Origin: Trema orientale
Taxonomy: Eukaryota; Streptophyta; Magnoliopsida; Rosales; Cannabaceae
Assembly (NCBI GenBank): GCA_002914845.1
Contig: JXTC01000093.1
Coordinates: forward strand, 486,318-550,317
DNA length: 64,000 bases
Reading direction: 5' to 3'
The translations under genes and the position numbers were made by a program. The notes beneath the pieces were generated by a model that searched no databases, was not told the DNA's origin, and worked only from the letters and a program-made list of their open reading frames with translations. Below are positions 22,743 to 35,403 of this stretch, in pieces; the first letter of the stretch is position 1; every line of letters begins with the position of its first letter.

Positions 22743-24740
22743 ATGTCAAAAAATATCCCTATTGATTTGGAAATAGATGATGACCAAATTCGCAAAACTG
22801 AAGAGGGTGACCAAGTCTCTGAAATGCAAACTAATCCAAATACTGGAGGAAGTCATTCACAATTTCAAGATAGTTGTTCGCCGAGTGCAAGCACGACCTC
22901 CAAATGTGCAAGGACAACTTCCAATGTATAAGACCATTTAGATCCAGAATTCAAAGATGAAGCCGATGGTAAGAAGACAAAAATGGCGAGATGTAAATAC
23001 TATAAGAAATTATTAACTACTAAACCATTTAGCGGGACCGCTCATTTGAATAGACATAGTGATGCATATATCAAAAAACATAAAAGAGACAAGGAGCCCA
23101 CTCAATCAACACTTCAATTCAACAAGAATGGTTCGGTAAGTTCTTGGAACTATGATCCTTTAGTAGATATAGAGTCTCTAGCACGTTTAATTGCTATAAA
23201 AGATTTACTATTAGGATTTGGTGATTGTAATAGCTACGAAGATTATATTAGAAGATCTTATTTTCCAAACTTTATGAGATAAGATAAGATAAGATACCAC
23301 TAGGAGTGATTTGATTAAAGCTTATGAGAATATACGTAAAGAATTAATATCTGAATTAACTTCATATAATTTTTGTATTGCATTAACATCTGATATTTAG
23401 GGTGCTAATTCTGAACAAGATTATTTAGGTGTAGTTGCACATTATTTAGATTCAAGAAAAAAAAAAAAAAGGTTTTCGCGTCGTTAATAATAAACATACT
23501 GATAAAATTATTAGAGATAAAATTTTAAATGTTATTGAAGAATATGACATAGCGAACCGTATTATCTCTATCACTTTAGATAATGCTAATGCAAACACAA
23601 AGGCCATTAAATTACTTAGCAATTTGGTAAGTTCATACACTGGAGGATTCTTACTGCATCAACGTTGTGCATGTCACATCATTAACCTTATAGTCAAATC
23701 AGGTATAGATGTTATAAGTGTATATATTAAAAATATTCGATTTGCTATTGCTTATATTCATGCTTCTAATCCACACATTGCCAAATTTAAAAAATATTGC
23801 ATAGCTCAAAGATTAAAACCAAGAAAATTCTAAGTTGACATGCATGTAAGATGGAATTCCACTTATTTAATGTTGAAAAATGCATTATCATATAAAATTC
23901 CAATTATTATGTTTTACAATTCAAAAATAGGTTCATTAGTATTGAAAGATAAAGATTGATTTATTTGTGAAAAATTTGTAAAATTTTTTAGACGTTTTTT
24001 ATGAAGCTACTATTGCATTATCTGGTATTTATTATCCTACTTCTCTAATTATTTTATGTCAAATCTTTTATTTTGTTGAAATGTTTTATAAGGAAAGATG
24101 TAACCCTATATTTGAACCAATTATAACACCTATGCAAGAAGTATTTTTGAAATATTGGTTTCCAATTCCTTTATTATATTCATTTGCTTTTATTTTAGAT
24201 CCTAGGGGTAATTTAAATGGTCTTTCTAATTTAATTAGCTACATTTCTACGTATTTTGAGATAGATTATAATTTTGAATATATAAATACTTGTGACAAGT
24301 TTTTTAAAGTGTACAGTATATATAAGGCTAAGTTTGGCAGTAGTCAACAACAACACACTCCACAACAAATGGAAGAAGAATCAAAGAATAAGTCTTTTTG
24401 ATGCATGATCGATTCTCGTTCTCAAGGGCGTGGTCGTGGCTCATCATCAACATCATCAAGTTCAAGTCAACCACTACTACCAATGAATCCACATAAATCC
24501 TCTGAGCTTAACCAGTATATTGAGCTAGACTCTTACATCGACTCCGATGATAAGAACTTCATAGTTTCGGACCAGTGGCAAAAGCGTCAACCAAGATTTC
24601 TGTTGCTTTCACAATTAGCCCATGACATTTTAACAATTTCGGTGTCTATGATTTCTTTAGAATCTGCTTTTAGCACGATTAAGATGATAATAGATGAGCG
24701 GAGGACTTAGTTGGCTCCTAAAATGGTTAAGGTGCTAGCA
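22743..24740 (+). pseudogene. hAT transposase, inactivated
   Basis: Begins at ATG 22743. A nonsense codon at 22929-22931 replaces the position before DHLDPEF, followed by a BED zinc-finger region (MARCKYYKKLLTTKPFSGTA, HLNRHSDA) in which the expected second Cys of CxxC is Tyr. A further stop at 23280 sits in a GATAAGATAA repeat. RNase-H-like blocks follow in several frames: FCIALTSDI, HQRCACHIINLIVKSGID, VRWNSTYLMLKNALS. A low-complexity Ser-rich linker (about 24420-24480) precedes the hATC dimerisation segment ISLESAFSTIKMIIDERRT, a stop, and LAPKMVKVLA, where the retrotransposon begins. In active elements the protein cuts and joins transposon ends in the nucleus. This copy cannot be functional. 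Confidence 0.9.
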
Positions 24741-25986
24741 GGAGACATGTGGGGCCCGCGTCTTTAGTGGCTGTCAGCTGCTTCTCACCGTCCGTGCACC
24801 CGGTTTCTTCCTCGAATGAAAAGATGCCACATCATAGTCTTAAAGTCAACATTTTGAAGAGCCAATAAATGCCTAGATTCGTGCTGAATTCACCCTATTG
24901 TGCCGCTGTAGATACTTGCCCTTGTATCAGATTTTGAATAGAAACGTGAAGAGAAAGAGAGAGAGAAAAAGAAAAGAAACGGAAAAATGACACATCACAT
25001 AACCAATCAAAATACAGTATTAGAATCCGTGAATAATTAGAAAACACTCTCTTTTCAGCTATAAAAGGGCTATGGGAGAAGAGGAAAAATACACAATTCT
25101 AGATTGAGAAACACAGTACTCCAGAGAGAGAAAATCAGTGGGAGACAGAGCAGTGGAGTGGAGCCTCTTCAACCGCGATTTTCTAGTTTGATTTTATTTT
25201 TAGTTTTAGGATTTTATTTTCTTCAGGATGTTTATACTTAATATTTTTGTTTTTCTCAGTTTAATTATGCTCTAGATTTCTTTTCTAGGGCTACGATGTA
25301 GCCTAACTATGAAGCTTTAATATTTTTTTTTCAATTTATTCTATGAATTATTTTTGCTAGTTGAGTTTTCAATTCTATTCTTAATGCTTCTATTTAACTG
25401 GCCACTAGATAGATAATTTATTAATCATAATGAAAGCAGAAGGAGATTTATATGTCTAGTTCGTTGGATTGAAAACCATAAATTGCATGTAAAATAGGAA
25501 TATATTTACATAATTCGTATAGTCGCTATATGAATTTTCATAGATCTTAACGAATTCTTAATTAGTTTAATTCACATAGGAATATAGTGAATTGGTAATT
25601 AAGGGTATTTTTACTTGAACTCGGGAGAGGATAGTGAATAAATTAGAGAATCTCGATTATCAACTAGGGGAATAATTTAGGACTAATGAGATGGGGAATT
25701 TTAGAGTGGATTAGTTATGGTGAAATCGGACACCCTGGATTTAATTTCATTGATTTACATCACGTATTATTTTTCGCTTTTAATTTTCGTTCTCGTTTAT
25801 TTTTATTGCTTTTAGTTTATTTTTAGTTTTAATTTAATTTAATTTTTTTTTAGTCGATTGATTCAAATAAAATTAGGGTTAGCTAAATTTTGGTACTTGG
25901 TAAATCAACAGTTTTCGTGGGACGATACTCATACTCATATTATATTTCTTGTTTATGGTACGTACACTTGTGTTCATATTTTTACA
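24738..25986 (+). repeat. 5' LTR of Athila-like element, 5'-truncated
   Basis: Corresponds to 30399-31650 of the right LTR, with scattered substitutions and small indels. It contains the promoter-like CAGCTATAAAAGGGCTATGG near 25058. Confidence 0.85.
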
Positions 25987-26088
25987 GACTAGAACAAGAT
26001 ATTATTTCCTTTTGATTTTGAGATCGAGCGTATATGTCGAAAGAATAGAAAAGAAAAGAGAGAGGCTTCCAGACTAGAAAAAGATACT

Positions 26089-28411
26089 ATGGCTGACGAC
26101 CAAGGAAACGATTTAGCAAAGGGACAAGAAGGAGCAATCATAAATAACTGGACATTACGTGATTATGCTTTGCCTACGGTTAATGAGACATTCTCGGGGA
26201 TTAGATATCCGACCATACAAGCTAATAATTTTAAGATTAAGCCGGCTATCATACAATTGGTCTAGGCCAATCGATTTAGCGACTCTCTCCTTGATGATCC
26301 AAATGCTCACGTTGCCACCTTCCTTGAGATCTACGAGACTTTTAAACATAATAGCGTTACTGATGATGATTGAGATTATTCCCATTTTCACTTTGGGACA
26401 AGGCTAAAAGCTAGTTGAACTCCTTACCACCTGGGATCATCACTACATGGAATAATCTTGCTCAGCGGTTTTTATCCAAATTTTTTCCACCAGTAAAGAC
26501 GGTAAAGATGCGGAAAGATATTACCATATTTGCCCAGCAAGATGGAGAGTCATTATATGAAGCCTGGGAGAGGTACAATGATATGTCGAGACGATGCCCA
26601 CATCACGTACTTCCTAAGTGGTTACAGTTACAGACCTTTTACAATAGGTTAAGTGGCTCGACTAGAACCCGATGCAGCAGCTAGAGGCTCATTAATGGGG
26701 AAGACTGAAGAAGCAGCCTATGAATTACTTGAAGAGATGGTTGCTAATGCTTATCAATGGCCAATTGAATGCTTTACACCTAAGAAGGCCTACAGGGTAC
26801 ATGAAGTTGATGCACTTACAGTACTTATAGCTCAAGTTGCCGCATTAACGAAGCGATTCAATGCTATTCACCCTACTCTCGAAAGATGTAATTTATGTGG
26901 TGGACCTCATGCCAGTGGTACGTACTAAGATAGTAATTCCTTTGATCAACCTGAGCAAGCACACTTTGTGGGGAATGTCAATTGGTAGCAGAACAACCCG
27001 CACTCCAATACTTATAATTAGGGATGGCGTAACCATTTAAATTTTTTATGGAGAAATAATGATAATGCTGTAAGGCCACTGATTGGATATCAACCTTAAC
27101 CTCAGGCTAATAAAGTCTCTTTGAAAGATGCTTTTGCACAACTTACTGAGAAGACCAATTAATATATGGTGAAGACTGATGCATCTATCAGAAATTTAGA
27201 AGTCCAAATTGGTCAGATCTCCAACATACTCTCCACAAGACCTCAGGGTTCTTTTCCGAGTGATACTGAGACGAACCCGAAGGAGCAGTGTAACGTAATA
27301 ACTCTCAGGAGTGGGAAACAAGTGGAACAACCGAGCTAACTGATTTCCATTACCCCATCATCTTCTCCATTGTCACAATCTCCAAGCAGAAGTAGTCAAT
27401 ATCAAGAACAACAATCACGACCTCAGGGGCAATTCGAGATAAGTCAAGCTGAGCCAACAAAGCCAAAATCCAAGTTGTCCCCAGATATTCCACTGCCATA
27501 TGTCCCTCCAATTCCGCATCCTCATCGTTTTAATAAACAGAAGTTGGATCAGCAGTTCTCAAAGTTTCTAGAAGTTTTCAAGAAACTCCACATAAACATA
27601 CCCTTTGCAGATGCACTGGCCCAAATGCCTAATTATGTAAAGTTCTTGAAAGAAATTTTATCCAACAAGAGAAAGCTGGAGGATTATGAAATAGTAGCAC
27701 TTACTGAGGAGTATAGTGCAATCTTACAGAAGAAACTTCCACCAAAGCTAAAAGATCCTGAGAGTTTTAATATTATGTGCACTATTGGGAATTCATTCTT
27801 TGACATAGCTCTATGTGATCTTGGTGCCAGTATTAACCTAATGCCGCTCTCGGTATTCAAGAAATTAGGTTTGGGGGGAAATAAAGTCAACAACTATTTT
27901 TTTACAATTGGCAGATCGGTCTATAAAGTATCCCAGAGGTATTATCGTTAAAGTCGACAAATCAATATTCCTAGCAGACTTTTTAGTGCTTGACATTGAA
28001 GAAGACCAAGAAATTCCTATTATTCTTGGTCAATTTCTTCGTCAACCTTTTCTTGCTACTTGGAGGGCTCTTATCGACGTATAAAAAAGTCAATTGACAA
28101 TGAGAGTCCAAGATGAGGAAGTCGTCCTTAATGTCTTTAAAGTAACAAAATACCCACTTGAATCGGCCTCTTGCTTTAAAGTTGATAATTTGGAGAATCA
28201 TGTGGCTGAAAAAGTGAAAACAGAGCATCTAAAAGAACCTCCTGCAATTTTGAGCATCTCTGCTAAGTCCACTAAAGAGGAAAGAGCAAACGTCACGGAA
28301 TATGCAAGCTATTCAGAAGCTCCATCGTACTGCCGTAGGAGAAAGCCGAAGATCGAGAAATATGGAAATAGTCCTTCTACACCGTTTCCATCCATTTACA
28401 AACCTCCCTGA
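26089..28411 (+). pseudogene. Athila gag-protease remnant
   Basis: Starts at an ATG (MADDQGNDLAKG) and shows the Athila gag signature in pieces: WTLRDYALPTVNETFSGIRY, LPPGIITTWNNLAQRFLSKF, YEAWERYNDMSRRCPHH, CNLCGGPHASG (a zinc-knuckle-like segment) and the LRSGKQ block. These are followed by a retropepsin-like domain with catalytic [20 protein letters not shown] near 27815-27875 and IIGN/ILGQFLR-type strands. At least ten stop or frame changes interrupt it (for example near 26263, 26371, 26926, 27338). After about 28160 the frame leaves the protease into a short tail (to 28411) without RT motifs. Gag packages RNA and the protease cleaves the polyprotein; neither could be made here. Confidence 0.85.
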
Positions 28412-29998
28412 TACAAGAGGAAGAGTCTGGCTGATGACTATAAATTAAGAGCTTCTTGGGAGACAACCCATGATCTATTTCTTTTTCCTTTTAGTTCTGA
28501 ATTTTTAGGTTTCTTTTCTTTTGTTATGTTTTGTTTGTTTTGTTTTGTGCGTTTCAGGTTCTTACACAAATTTGGGGGTCGACATGTCCTTTTAAACAAC
28601 TTAATCAAATGCCTCTATCTTCGTGTGACAATCTGAGGGAGTTTTCTTTTAACTTCTCTTTTATTTTTAACATTAGGGACAATGTTAATTTTAAGTTTGG
28701 GGGTAGGGAGATAAAAATTTCAAAACAAAAAAAAAAATTGAGAAAAAAAATTTGAGTTCAGTTTTTTTTTTTTTTTTAGGTTTGTTTTTATGATCTAGTT
28801 GGATTGTCAAATGCCAATGATAAGACTGTGATTTAACTAAATAAGATTCTTGAAAAAATGATGAATATTATTTTTGTTATTGTACTTGATTCTATGCTAG
28901 TTTAGTTTTGCTTATGATTTCTTAAAAATTTTGAGCACATAAATAGTTGCATTTAATTGTTTTTCTTACCTAGAGAAAGTCTATGTGAATTAAGTACATT
29001 CTTTGAAATCTTATTAATAAACTCTAGAACATGTTTGATTATCACTTGAGGCGAAATCCTAGACTGCATTGCATTAAAGATACGATTTAGGCCATCTTTA
29101 GATCGTTTGAGCATTTCAAGCCTATCCTTGACACTTATATCCTTAGTTTACCCCTTTGAGCCTAATTATTGTCTTTTTCTTTGACATCCATATTTTTAGC
29201 CTAGCTTTTAAATTATTTCAGACATTATACCCTGTGCCTATGAGCATAATTGTGATCTTTGTTTTGAGTTATGAGATAACTTGGGAGGAAGGGTGGTGCT
29301 GAGGACAATTATTTTGTTCAGGCATGGAAAAAAAAAAAAGAGAAGAAAGTACTATACCCATGTGAGAAAAAAACAAAATGAAAAAAATATGTGGTAAAAA
29401 AAAAAGATTGAAAAATCATAAGTTTGGAGTATAGTGCTTTAATGAGAAAATATAGAGTGAAGAAGAAAGTGGAAAGTAAGTTTGGGAGAATTTTATTAAT
29501 AAAGTGTTGAGTTTAGTAGTATAAAGATCCGAGAATAATTTTTGTGCTTAGGGTGATTTGAGCCAGACAAATGAATTTTATCCTACCTGTTACCTGAGCC
29601 ATATATTACAAGCTTAATAAAGTCCTAATGATCTTTGATGCAGTGTTAGTCTACATTAGTAGAGAGTGATATGAAAAATATGCCTATGGAGTTTATATAT
29701 TTCTGTCTAGAGATTTGTTATAACTTACTTTTTTGCATAAACTAATCCAAATCGTAAGTGATTAGATGTAATTGTTTATTCACACACACTCAAGAAATCT
29801 GTAGTGGAATCAGATTGGCATTTGAATTGAAATTCTAGAATTTACAGTGTTCAGAGTTTTTTCTTGAACTTTATACTATGTGAAATCTTTGAAGCAAGTT
29901 TTGAGAGTTGACCTGGTCATGGTTAAGTCATGAATTTTGTTTAGGTTTTTCTTTCTTTCTTTTGCTCGAGGACTAGCAAAAATTCTAGTTTGGGGATG
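28412..29998 (+). other. Athila 3' non-coding region and polypurine tract
   Basis: No pol motifs are seen. The sequence includes GACAATGTTAATTTTAAGTT then TGGGGG and ends with CTAGTTTGGGGATG directly before the right LTR. An A/G-rich stretch lies at 29325-29480. Confidence 0.7.
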
Positions 29999-31650
29999 TG
30001 ATAACTCTATGAAAATAGTGTTAATTGTGCTATTTTATTAATTAAAAATGTGTGTCCAAGAGTAATTTTAATTTAGATTTTAAGTAATTTAAGTTGTTTT
30101 ATTTTATTTTGGTTTAGAATTAGTTTTATGTCATTATATTAGGTTTAGGTGTTTTAATTTAATTAATTTAAGTTAAATTAATTTGAAATTGATGTTTATT
30201 AGATTTAGGTTTTTATTTAATTTTGTTTGATTTAGGTTTAAAAAAAAAGAAGAAGAAAGAAATAAATTACGAAACAAAGGGAGCTTCAGATGCATGTAAG
30301 GAGAAGATGATGACATGCGCGATCTTAGCCGTTAGATCAAAGAACAGACGGATCGGATTGGCACGTGGAAGTCACGCACGGCGAGAGGCGAGTGGCAGAG
30401 CAGGAGACATGTGGGGCCCGCGTCTTTAGCGGCTGTCAACCGTGTCTGATCAACTGCTCCTCACCGTCCGTGCACCCGGTTTCTTCCTCAAACGAAAAGA
30501 TGCCACGTCATGGTCTTAAAATCAACATTTTGAAGAGCCAATAAATGCGTAGATTCGTGCTGAAATCACCCTATTGTGCCGCACTGGATACTTGCCCTTG
30601 TATCAGATTTTGAATAGAAATGTGAGGAGAAAGAGAGAGAGAAAAAGGGAAGAAACGGGAAAGTGACACATCACATAATCAATCAAAATATAGCATTGGA
30701 ATTCATGACTAATTAGGAAACACTCTCTTTTCAGCTATAAAAGGACTACGGAAGAAGAAGAAAAATACACAATTCTAGAGTGAGAAACACAGTAGTCCAG
30801 AGAGAGAAAATCAGTGGGAGACAGAGCAGTGGAGTGGAGCCTCTTCAACCGCAATTTTCTAGTTTGATTTTATTTTCAGTTTTAGAATTTTATTTTCTTT
30901 AGGATGTTTATATTTAATATTTTGTTTTTTTTAGTTTAATTATGCTCTAGATTTCTTTTCTAGGGCTACGATGTAGCCTAACTATGAAGCTTTAATATTT
31001 TTCTTTCAATTTAGTCCATGAATTATTTTTCTAGTTGAGTTTTCAATTTTATTCTTAATGCTTCTATTTACCTAGCCACTAGATAGATAATTTATTAATC
31101 ACAATGAAATCGGAAGGAGATTTATGTGTCTTGTTCATTGGATTGAAAGCCATAAATTATATGTAAAATAGGAATATATTTACATAGTTTGTGTAGTCAC
31201 TATATGAGTTTCCATAGATCTTAATGAATTCTTAATTAGTTTAATTCACATAGGAATATAGTGAATTGATAATTAAGGGTATTTTTCCTTGAATTCGAGA
31301 GAGGATAGTAAATAAATTGAGAAATCTCGATTATCAACTAGGAGAATAATTTAGGGCTAATGAGATAGGGAATTTTAGAGTGGATTAGTTATGGTGAAAT
31401 TAGAAACCCTAGGTTGATTTACATCACTTATTATTTTTCGCTTTTTATTTTCATTCTCGTTTACTTTTATTGCTTTTAGTTTATTTTTAGTTTTAATTTA
31501 ATTTAATTTTTCTTTAGTCGATTGATTCAAATAAAATTAGGGTTAGCTATATTTTGGTACTTGGTAAGTCAACAGTCTTCGTGGGACGATACTCATACTC
31601 ATACTATATTATTTGTTTGCGATATGTACACTTGCGTTCGTATTTTCACA
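29999..31650 (+). repeat. 3' LTR of Athila-like element (complete, 1652 bp)
   Basis: TGATAAC...TTTTCACA. It includes a GC-rich block (30300-30440) and TATAAAAGG near 30737. The first 400 bp have no counterpart at the left. Confidence 0.85.
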
Positions 31651-32158
31651 CAACAATGATGAGTCATAAATTTATAATTAATGATATACTAATTTTTTCA
31701 AGTAATAATTTGAATTGTAATAAATGATCGTCAATAAAATCAAATTTCAATATTTCAATATATTTATTTCTTTATTTTTTAATATTTTTATTATAATTCT
31801 AAATAATTTTCTTAATAGTTTTGTTTTTAAATTTTTTTTAATCAACTATTCAATTTGAATTTATATGATATATCCTATTTTATTATTATTAATTTTTTAA
31901 CAATAGAAAAAAAAAACATATTCGGTTTATGTTATCAATTTTTTTAAATAAAAATTCAATTAAAAAGTTTAAATTTAACATGTTTTAAAAAAGTTGTTTA
32001 AAAAAAAAATCAAATGGTAGCACCAAAAAAAAAGGGCCGGGCCCAGCCCGGTCCGGCCCGATCTTGGCCCGTTAAAAAGCTCGACGGGCTAGCGGGTCAG
32101 GGCCAAGCCCTATTTTATTTGGCCGGGCCGAGTCGGCCTGCCCATTTTGCCACCTCTA

Positions 32159-32166
32159 GATGGGAA
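32159..32166. repeat. hAT target-site duplication, right copy (GATGGGAA)
   Basis: Identical to 21720-21727. Confidence 0.9.
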
Positions 32167-32307
32167 TAACCAAAGTGCGGCTACTCTTGCCCTTAGATGT
32201 GACTACAATACCCAATGGCAATGCCAAACGGTATGGCTACCCATTCCAAAGAATGTATAACCCACAGAAAATGCTACTCTAATTTAAGGTATATATATAT
32301 ATATATA

Positions 32308-32555
32308 GGGCGCCAATCTAGTAGGTATTTATTTATTTTTTAACCTTTACATAGGTATTATTTTTGCCAATGAAAATATTTCTTGCACATTTTTTTTATA
32401 TTAAAAAGTAAGAGAGAGAAAGAACATTAATGATGTATGTCTTTTTATGTATTCTATTGTAGCCGTTGGATCACTATTAGATGATGATCCACCGGCTAAA
32501 AAAAAAAATACCTATACATAGTTAAAAAAAAAAAAAACCTACTGGATTAGCAACC
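32308..32555. repeat. MITE, GCCAATC(C/T)AGTAGGT family, copy 1
   Basis: TIRs of about 50 bp: left GGGCGCCAATCTAGTAGGTA then TTTATTTATTTTTTAACC; right (reverse complement) GGTTGCTAATCCAGTAGGTT then a T run and TTAACTATGTATAGG. The centre contains AAGAACATTAATGATGTATG and an inverted GTTGGATC/GATCCA pair. It is flanked by TA repeats. Related copies are at 51548-51828 and 55531-55772. Confidence 0.8.
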
Positions 32556-33136
32556 ATATATATATATATACTTACACATATACAAATTAGGCTCCGGATT
32601 TAGTTCCGTTTGGTAGAATGGAGGACTAGCCATGCTCATTTTTTTTCATGGGTCCCACAAGTATTGTAAGAGAGAAAAGATGTTTAGACCTACTAATATA
32701 GCAAAAAGTCAGAAAATAACTTGTTATATTAAGTAACGATAATCGGTTCTTGGTAAAGGGAAAAAAAAAGTGGTTTTTCAAGCTTTTTTAATTATTTTTT
32801 AGAGGGCATAATGGTAGCTATAGCAGTATTAGTGGTAGCAAGTACTTTTACCCCGTTTTATAGTATAAATTAAAACTATCACACAATTTAGTAACAAGAC
32901 ACCAATAAATAGTTTAGAATCACATTTTTAGTAATAAGACACAGGAGTTATATAATTTATTTTAATTTCTTTAGCTTTATCGGCATAAACATAAACCAGC
33001 ATGGTTAAATATATTTTCAAAATAATTAGGACCAAAAACAAACCCATTAACACATGGTATTAATTATTGTTCATACATCATATTAACACAACCTTAATAA
33101 TAACATTAAGAAAAAAAATGAAAAAAAATATTATAT
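32556..33136. other. Intergenic AT-rich DNA
   Basis: No gene or structured repeat is recognised. Confidence 0.4.
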
Positions 33137-34510
33137 ACGAGAAATTTAACCAAGTACCAGTGTTACATTAGCTTAATCATGGTTTAGGAAAAAATAATCA
33201 ATTAAAGGAGAAAAATTAAGCCAATGAAATAACTAAATTGACTTCCTAATCAGTTTATTGATTAGAGAAATTATATAAGACCAATTATTAGTATCACATA
33301 AGATTAATTATGGTTTAGGAAAAATGTTAAACTAGGAGTAAAATTAAGCCAAATAAGTAACTAAATTGACATCCTATCCATTTTAATTAGAGGAATTGTT
33401 TAAGACCAAGTATTAGAGTCATGTTAGATTAGTCATGTTTGAGGAAAATGTTCCAATTAGAGGTGAAATTATAAAATAAAGTAAACAAAAGTAATTAAAT
33501 TGACTTCTTATCACTTTGATTAGAGAAATTGTAAGACTAAGTATTAGAGTCATACTAGATTAGCTATGGTTTAGAAAAAATGTTCAATTAGAGGTGAAAT
33601 TATGAAATTAAGTCGACAATGTCACTAAATTAATTTCTTCACTTTGATTAGAGAAATTATATAATACCAAGTATTAATATCACATGAGATTAGTCATAAT
33701 TAAGGAAAAACATTCAATTAGAGGTGAAACTGTGAAATAAAGTCAACAAAAGTGATTAAATTGACTTCCTATTCACTACGATTAGAGAAATCATATGAGA
33801 CTAAGCATTAGAGTCATACTAGATTAGTTATGGTTTAGAAAAAATGTTCAATTAGAGGTGAAATTAAGTCAACAAAGTTATTAAATTATTTTCTTATTTA
33901 CTTTGATTAGAGAAATTACATGATATTAAGTATTAATGTCGCACAAAATTAGTAATAATTTAGGAAAAAAGTACTCACATATGAAATTAAGTCAATAAAA
34001 TGACTAATTTGACTTCCTATTCACTTTGATTAGAGAAATAGTATGATACTAAATATTAGTTCGCATACAATTAGTTATGATTGAGGAAAAATACTCAATT
34101 AGAGTTTGAATCAATTAAGTAAACAAAAGTGAAATTTCCTAATCACTTTGGTTAGAGAAATTACACAAGACCAAGTATTAGTACATATAATATAAGTTAT
34201 TGTTTTCAAAAAATGTTTAAATTAGAGGTAAAATTATAAAATTAAGTCAACAAAATAATTGAAAAATTTAAATCATGAAATTAAGTCAACAAAATAACTG
34301 AAAAATTTAAATTATGAAATTAAATCAACAAAGTGACTAAATTGATTTTCTAGCCACTTTGATTAGAGAAATTGCATAGTACCATCTATTAGAGTCACAT
34401 GAGACTAGTCATGATTTTGAAAAAAAAAAATGTATAATAAGATATGAAATTATGAAATTAAGTAAGAAATTGACTTAATTGACTTCCTAACTACTCGTAC
34501 CCCTGAATAC
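33137..34510. repeat. Ten-unit diverged ~127-bp tandem array
   Basis: The landmark ATTAGAGAAATT (with variants) recurs at about 33139, 33261, 33386, 33519, 33647, 33781, 33906, 34029, 34151 and 34362, a spacing of 122-134 bp except the last, which contains a duplicated AATTAAGTCAACAAAATAA segment. Each unit follows the same order: ATTAGAGAAATT, AAGACCAAGTATTAG, (T)CACA(T)(G)AGATTAG, TCATGGTTTAGGAAAAA, CAATTAGAGGTGAAATTA, AAGTCAACAAA, GACTTCCTATTCACTTTG. Units are strongly AT-rich and clearly diverged, so the array is old. No coding potential is seen. Confidence 0.9.
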
Positions 34511-35403
34511 TAACAGTCTAACACCATTAGAAAACTAATGTAAAAAATAATTCATCATTTTGCCTCATGAGTGAATTTTGCTATGGTATTACTTTGTCCC
34601 CAATTCTTGAAAAGAATTATTTTTATTTTATTAATTTTGAATAAATTTAGAGAAAACAAATGGTCAAATAATAAATAAGTACATTTTTGTTTGTTTTCCG
34701 GAAAAAAATTTTCGAAATACAAAATATATATATGGTTTTCTCTCTTGTATTAGATGTGAATCTTCTGGTGTTGAAAAAGAATTCGTTACTTATTTAGACA
34801 TTAAATTGATATAACCACATATAGTCTCCATTGCATATAAAATAAGAAAAAATAAAAATCAGATAAAAATTATTATTAGACTTAATTAGTGAATAAAGAA
34901 TAATTTGATTTGAAGAAGTGTTTCATGAAATTAATAAAGAAAAAGAAAAAGAAAAAGAAAAAGAGAAGGGACAAAAAATTGAAGAAATAAAAAACGATAA
35001 TACATAATACCATGTTTGCAGTAAGATCTCTATATTTCGATTTGATTTCTGTCTGGCATCTATACGATGATAAAAAGCTTCTCAATTTCTTTTGTTACCT
35101 CCCCTTGTAAGGAAAATGGCGAAAAGAGCAACGAAATCACATAAATGAACGGTAATCATTTCTCAGATCTACCACCGATTTTGTCTATATATCGGGTTTT
35201 TTTCCTTTTTTTATTTTTATTTTTTTATTTTTAAGAATAGCTCAAACTCTTTCCATCAACGGCTGCCATTTTTGCATTAAAATAATGAATCTAAATAAGC
35301 CAGTTCATTATCTAATTTGTTGTCGCTTGGTTCAAAAGAAAAAGAGAAAAAGAAAATTTAAGAGAGGGAGAGAGATGATGCCAATATAGAAAACTCATGT
35401 TAC
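34511..35403. other. Intergenic DNA with a (GAAAAA)n tract
   Basis: A GAAAAA microsatellite (about 34938-34967) and T/A runs are present. No gene is supported. Near 35116 ATGGCGAAAAGAGCAACG opens a ten-codon frame only. Confidence 0.4.

Larger units (their letters stand above)
24738..31650 (+). mobile_element. Athila-like Ty3/Gypsy retrotransposon lacking RT and integrase
   Basis: Left LTR remnant 24738-25986, internal region 25987-29998, complete right LTR 29999-31650. The right LTR starts TGATAACTCTATG after TTTGGGGATG (polypurine tract) and ends TTTTCACA; the left ends TTTTTACA. The left LTR lacks its first ~400 bp and joins hAT sequence at AGCAGGAGACATG, a string also present in the right LTR. 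The internal region has gag and protease remnants, then non-coding 3' sequence with the Athila-typical ATTAGGGACAATGTT ... AAGTTTGGGGG; reverse transcriptase, RNase H and integrase are absent. No convincing primer-binding site remains next to 25986. Confidence 0.85.
21728..32158 (+). mobile_element. 10.4-kb hAT transposon with nested retrotransposon
   Basis: The left end is TAGTCCTGGCAATTCGGGCC; the reverse complement of the right end is TAGAGGTGGCAAAATGGGCA (13 of 20 matching). Both ends run into GGGCC/GGCCCG-rich subterminal sequence, as in many plant hAT elements. Perfect 8-bp duplications of GATGGGAA flank it. Inside are a decayed rightward transposase (22743-24740) and, interrupting its C-terminal dimerisation region, an Athila-like retrotransposon (24738-31650). 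Bases 31651-32158 are the remaining hAT 3' end, with no coding content recognised. Without the nested element the hAT would be about 3.5 kb. Confidence 0.88.

Noticed and set aside
26155..26407. Frames on both strands near 26.2 kb
   Set aside because: Shifted frames of the Athila gag remnant; the gag reading frame explains the region.
33137..34510. CRISPR-like array
   Set aside because: Units are contiguous, ~127 bp and diverged, with no short identical repeats and unique spacers; the context is a plant nuclear genome.
34882..35085. 67-codon leftward frame
   Set aside because: Poly-Phe from a GAAAAA microsatellite.
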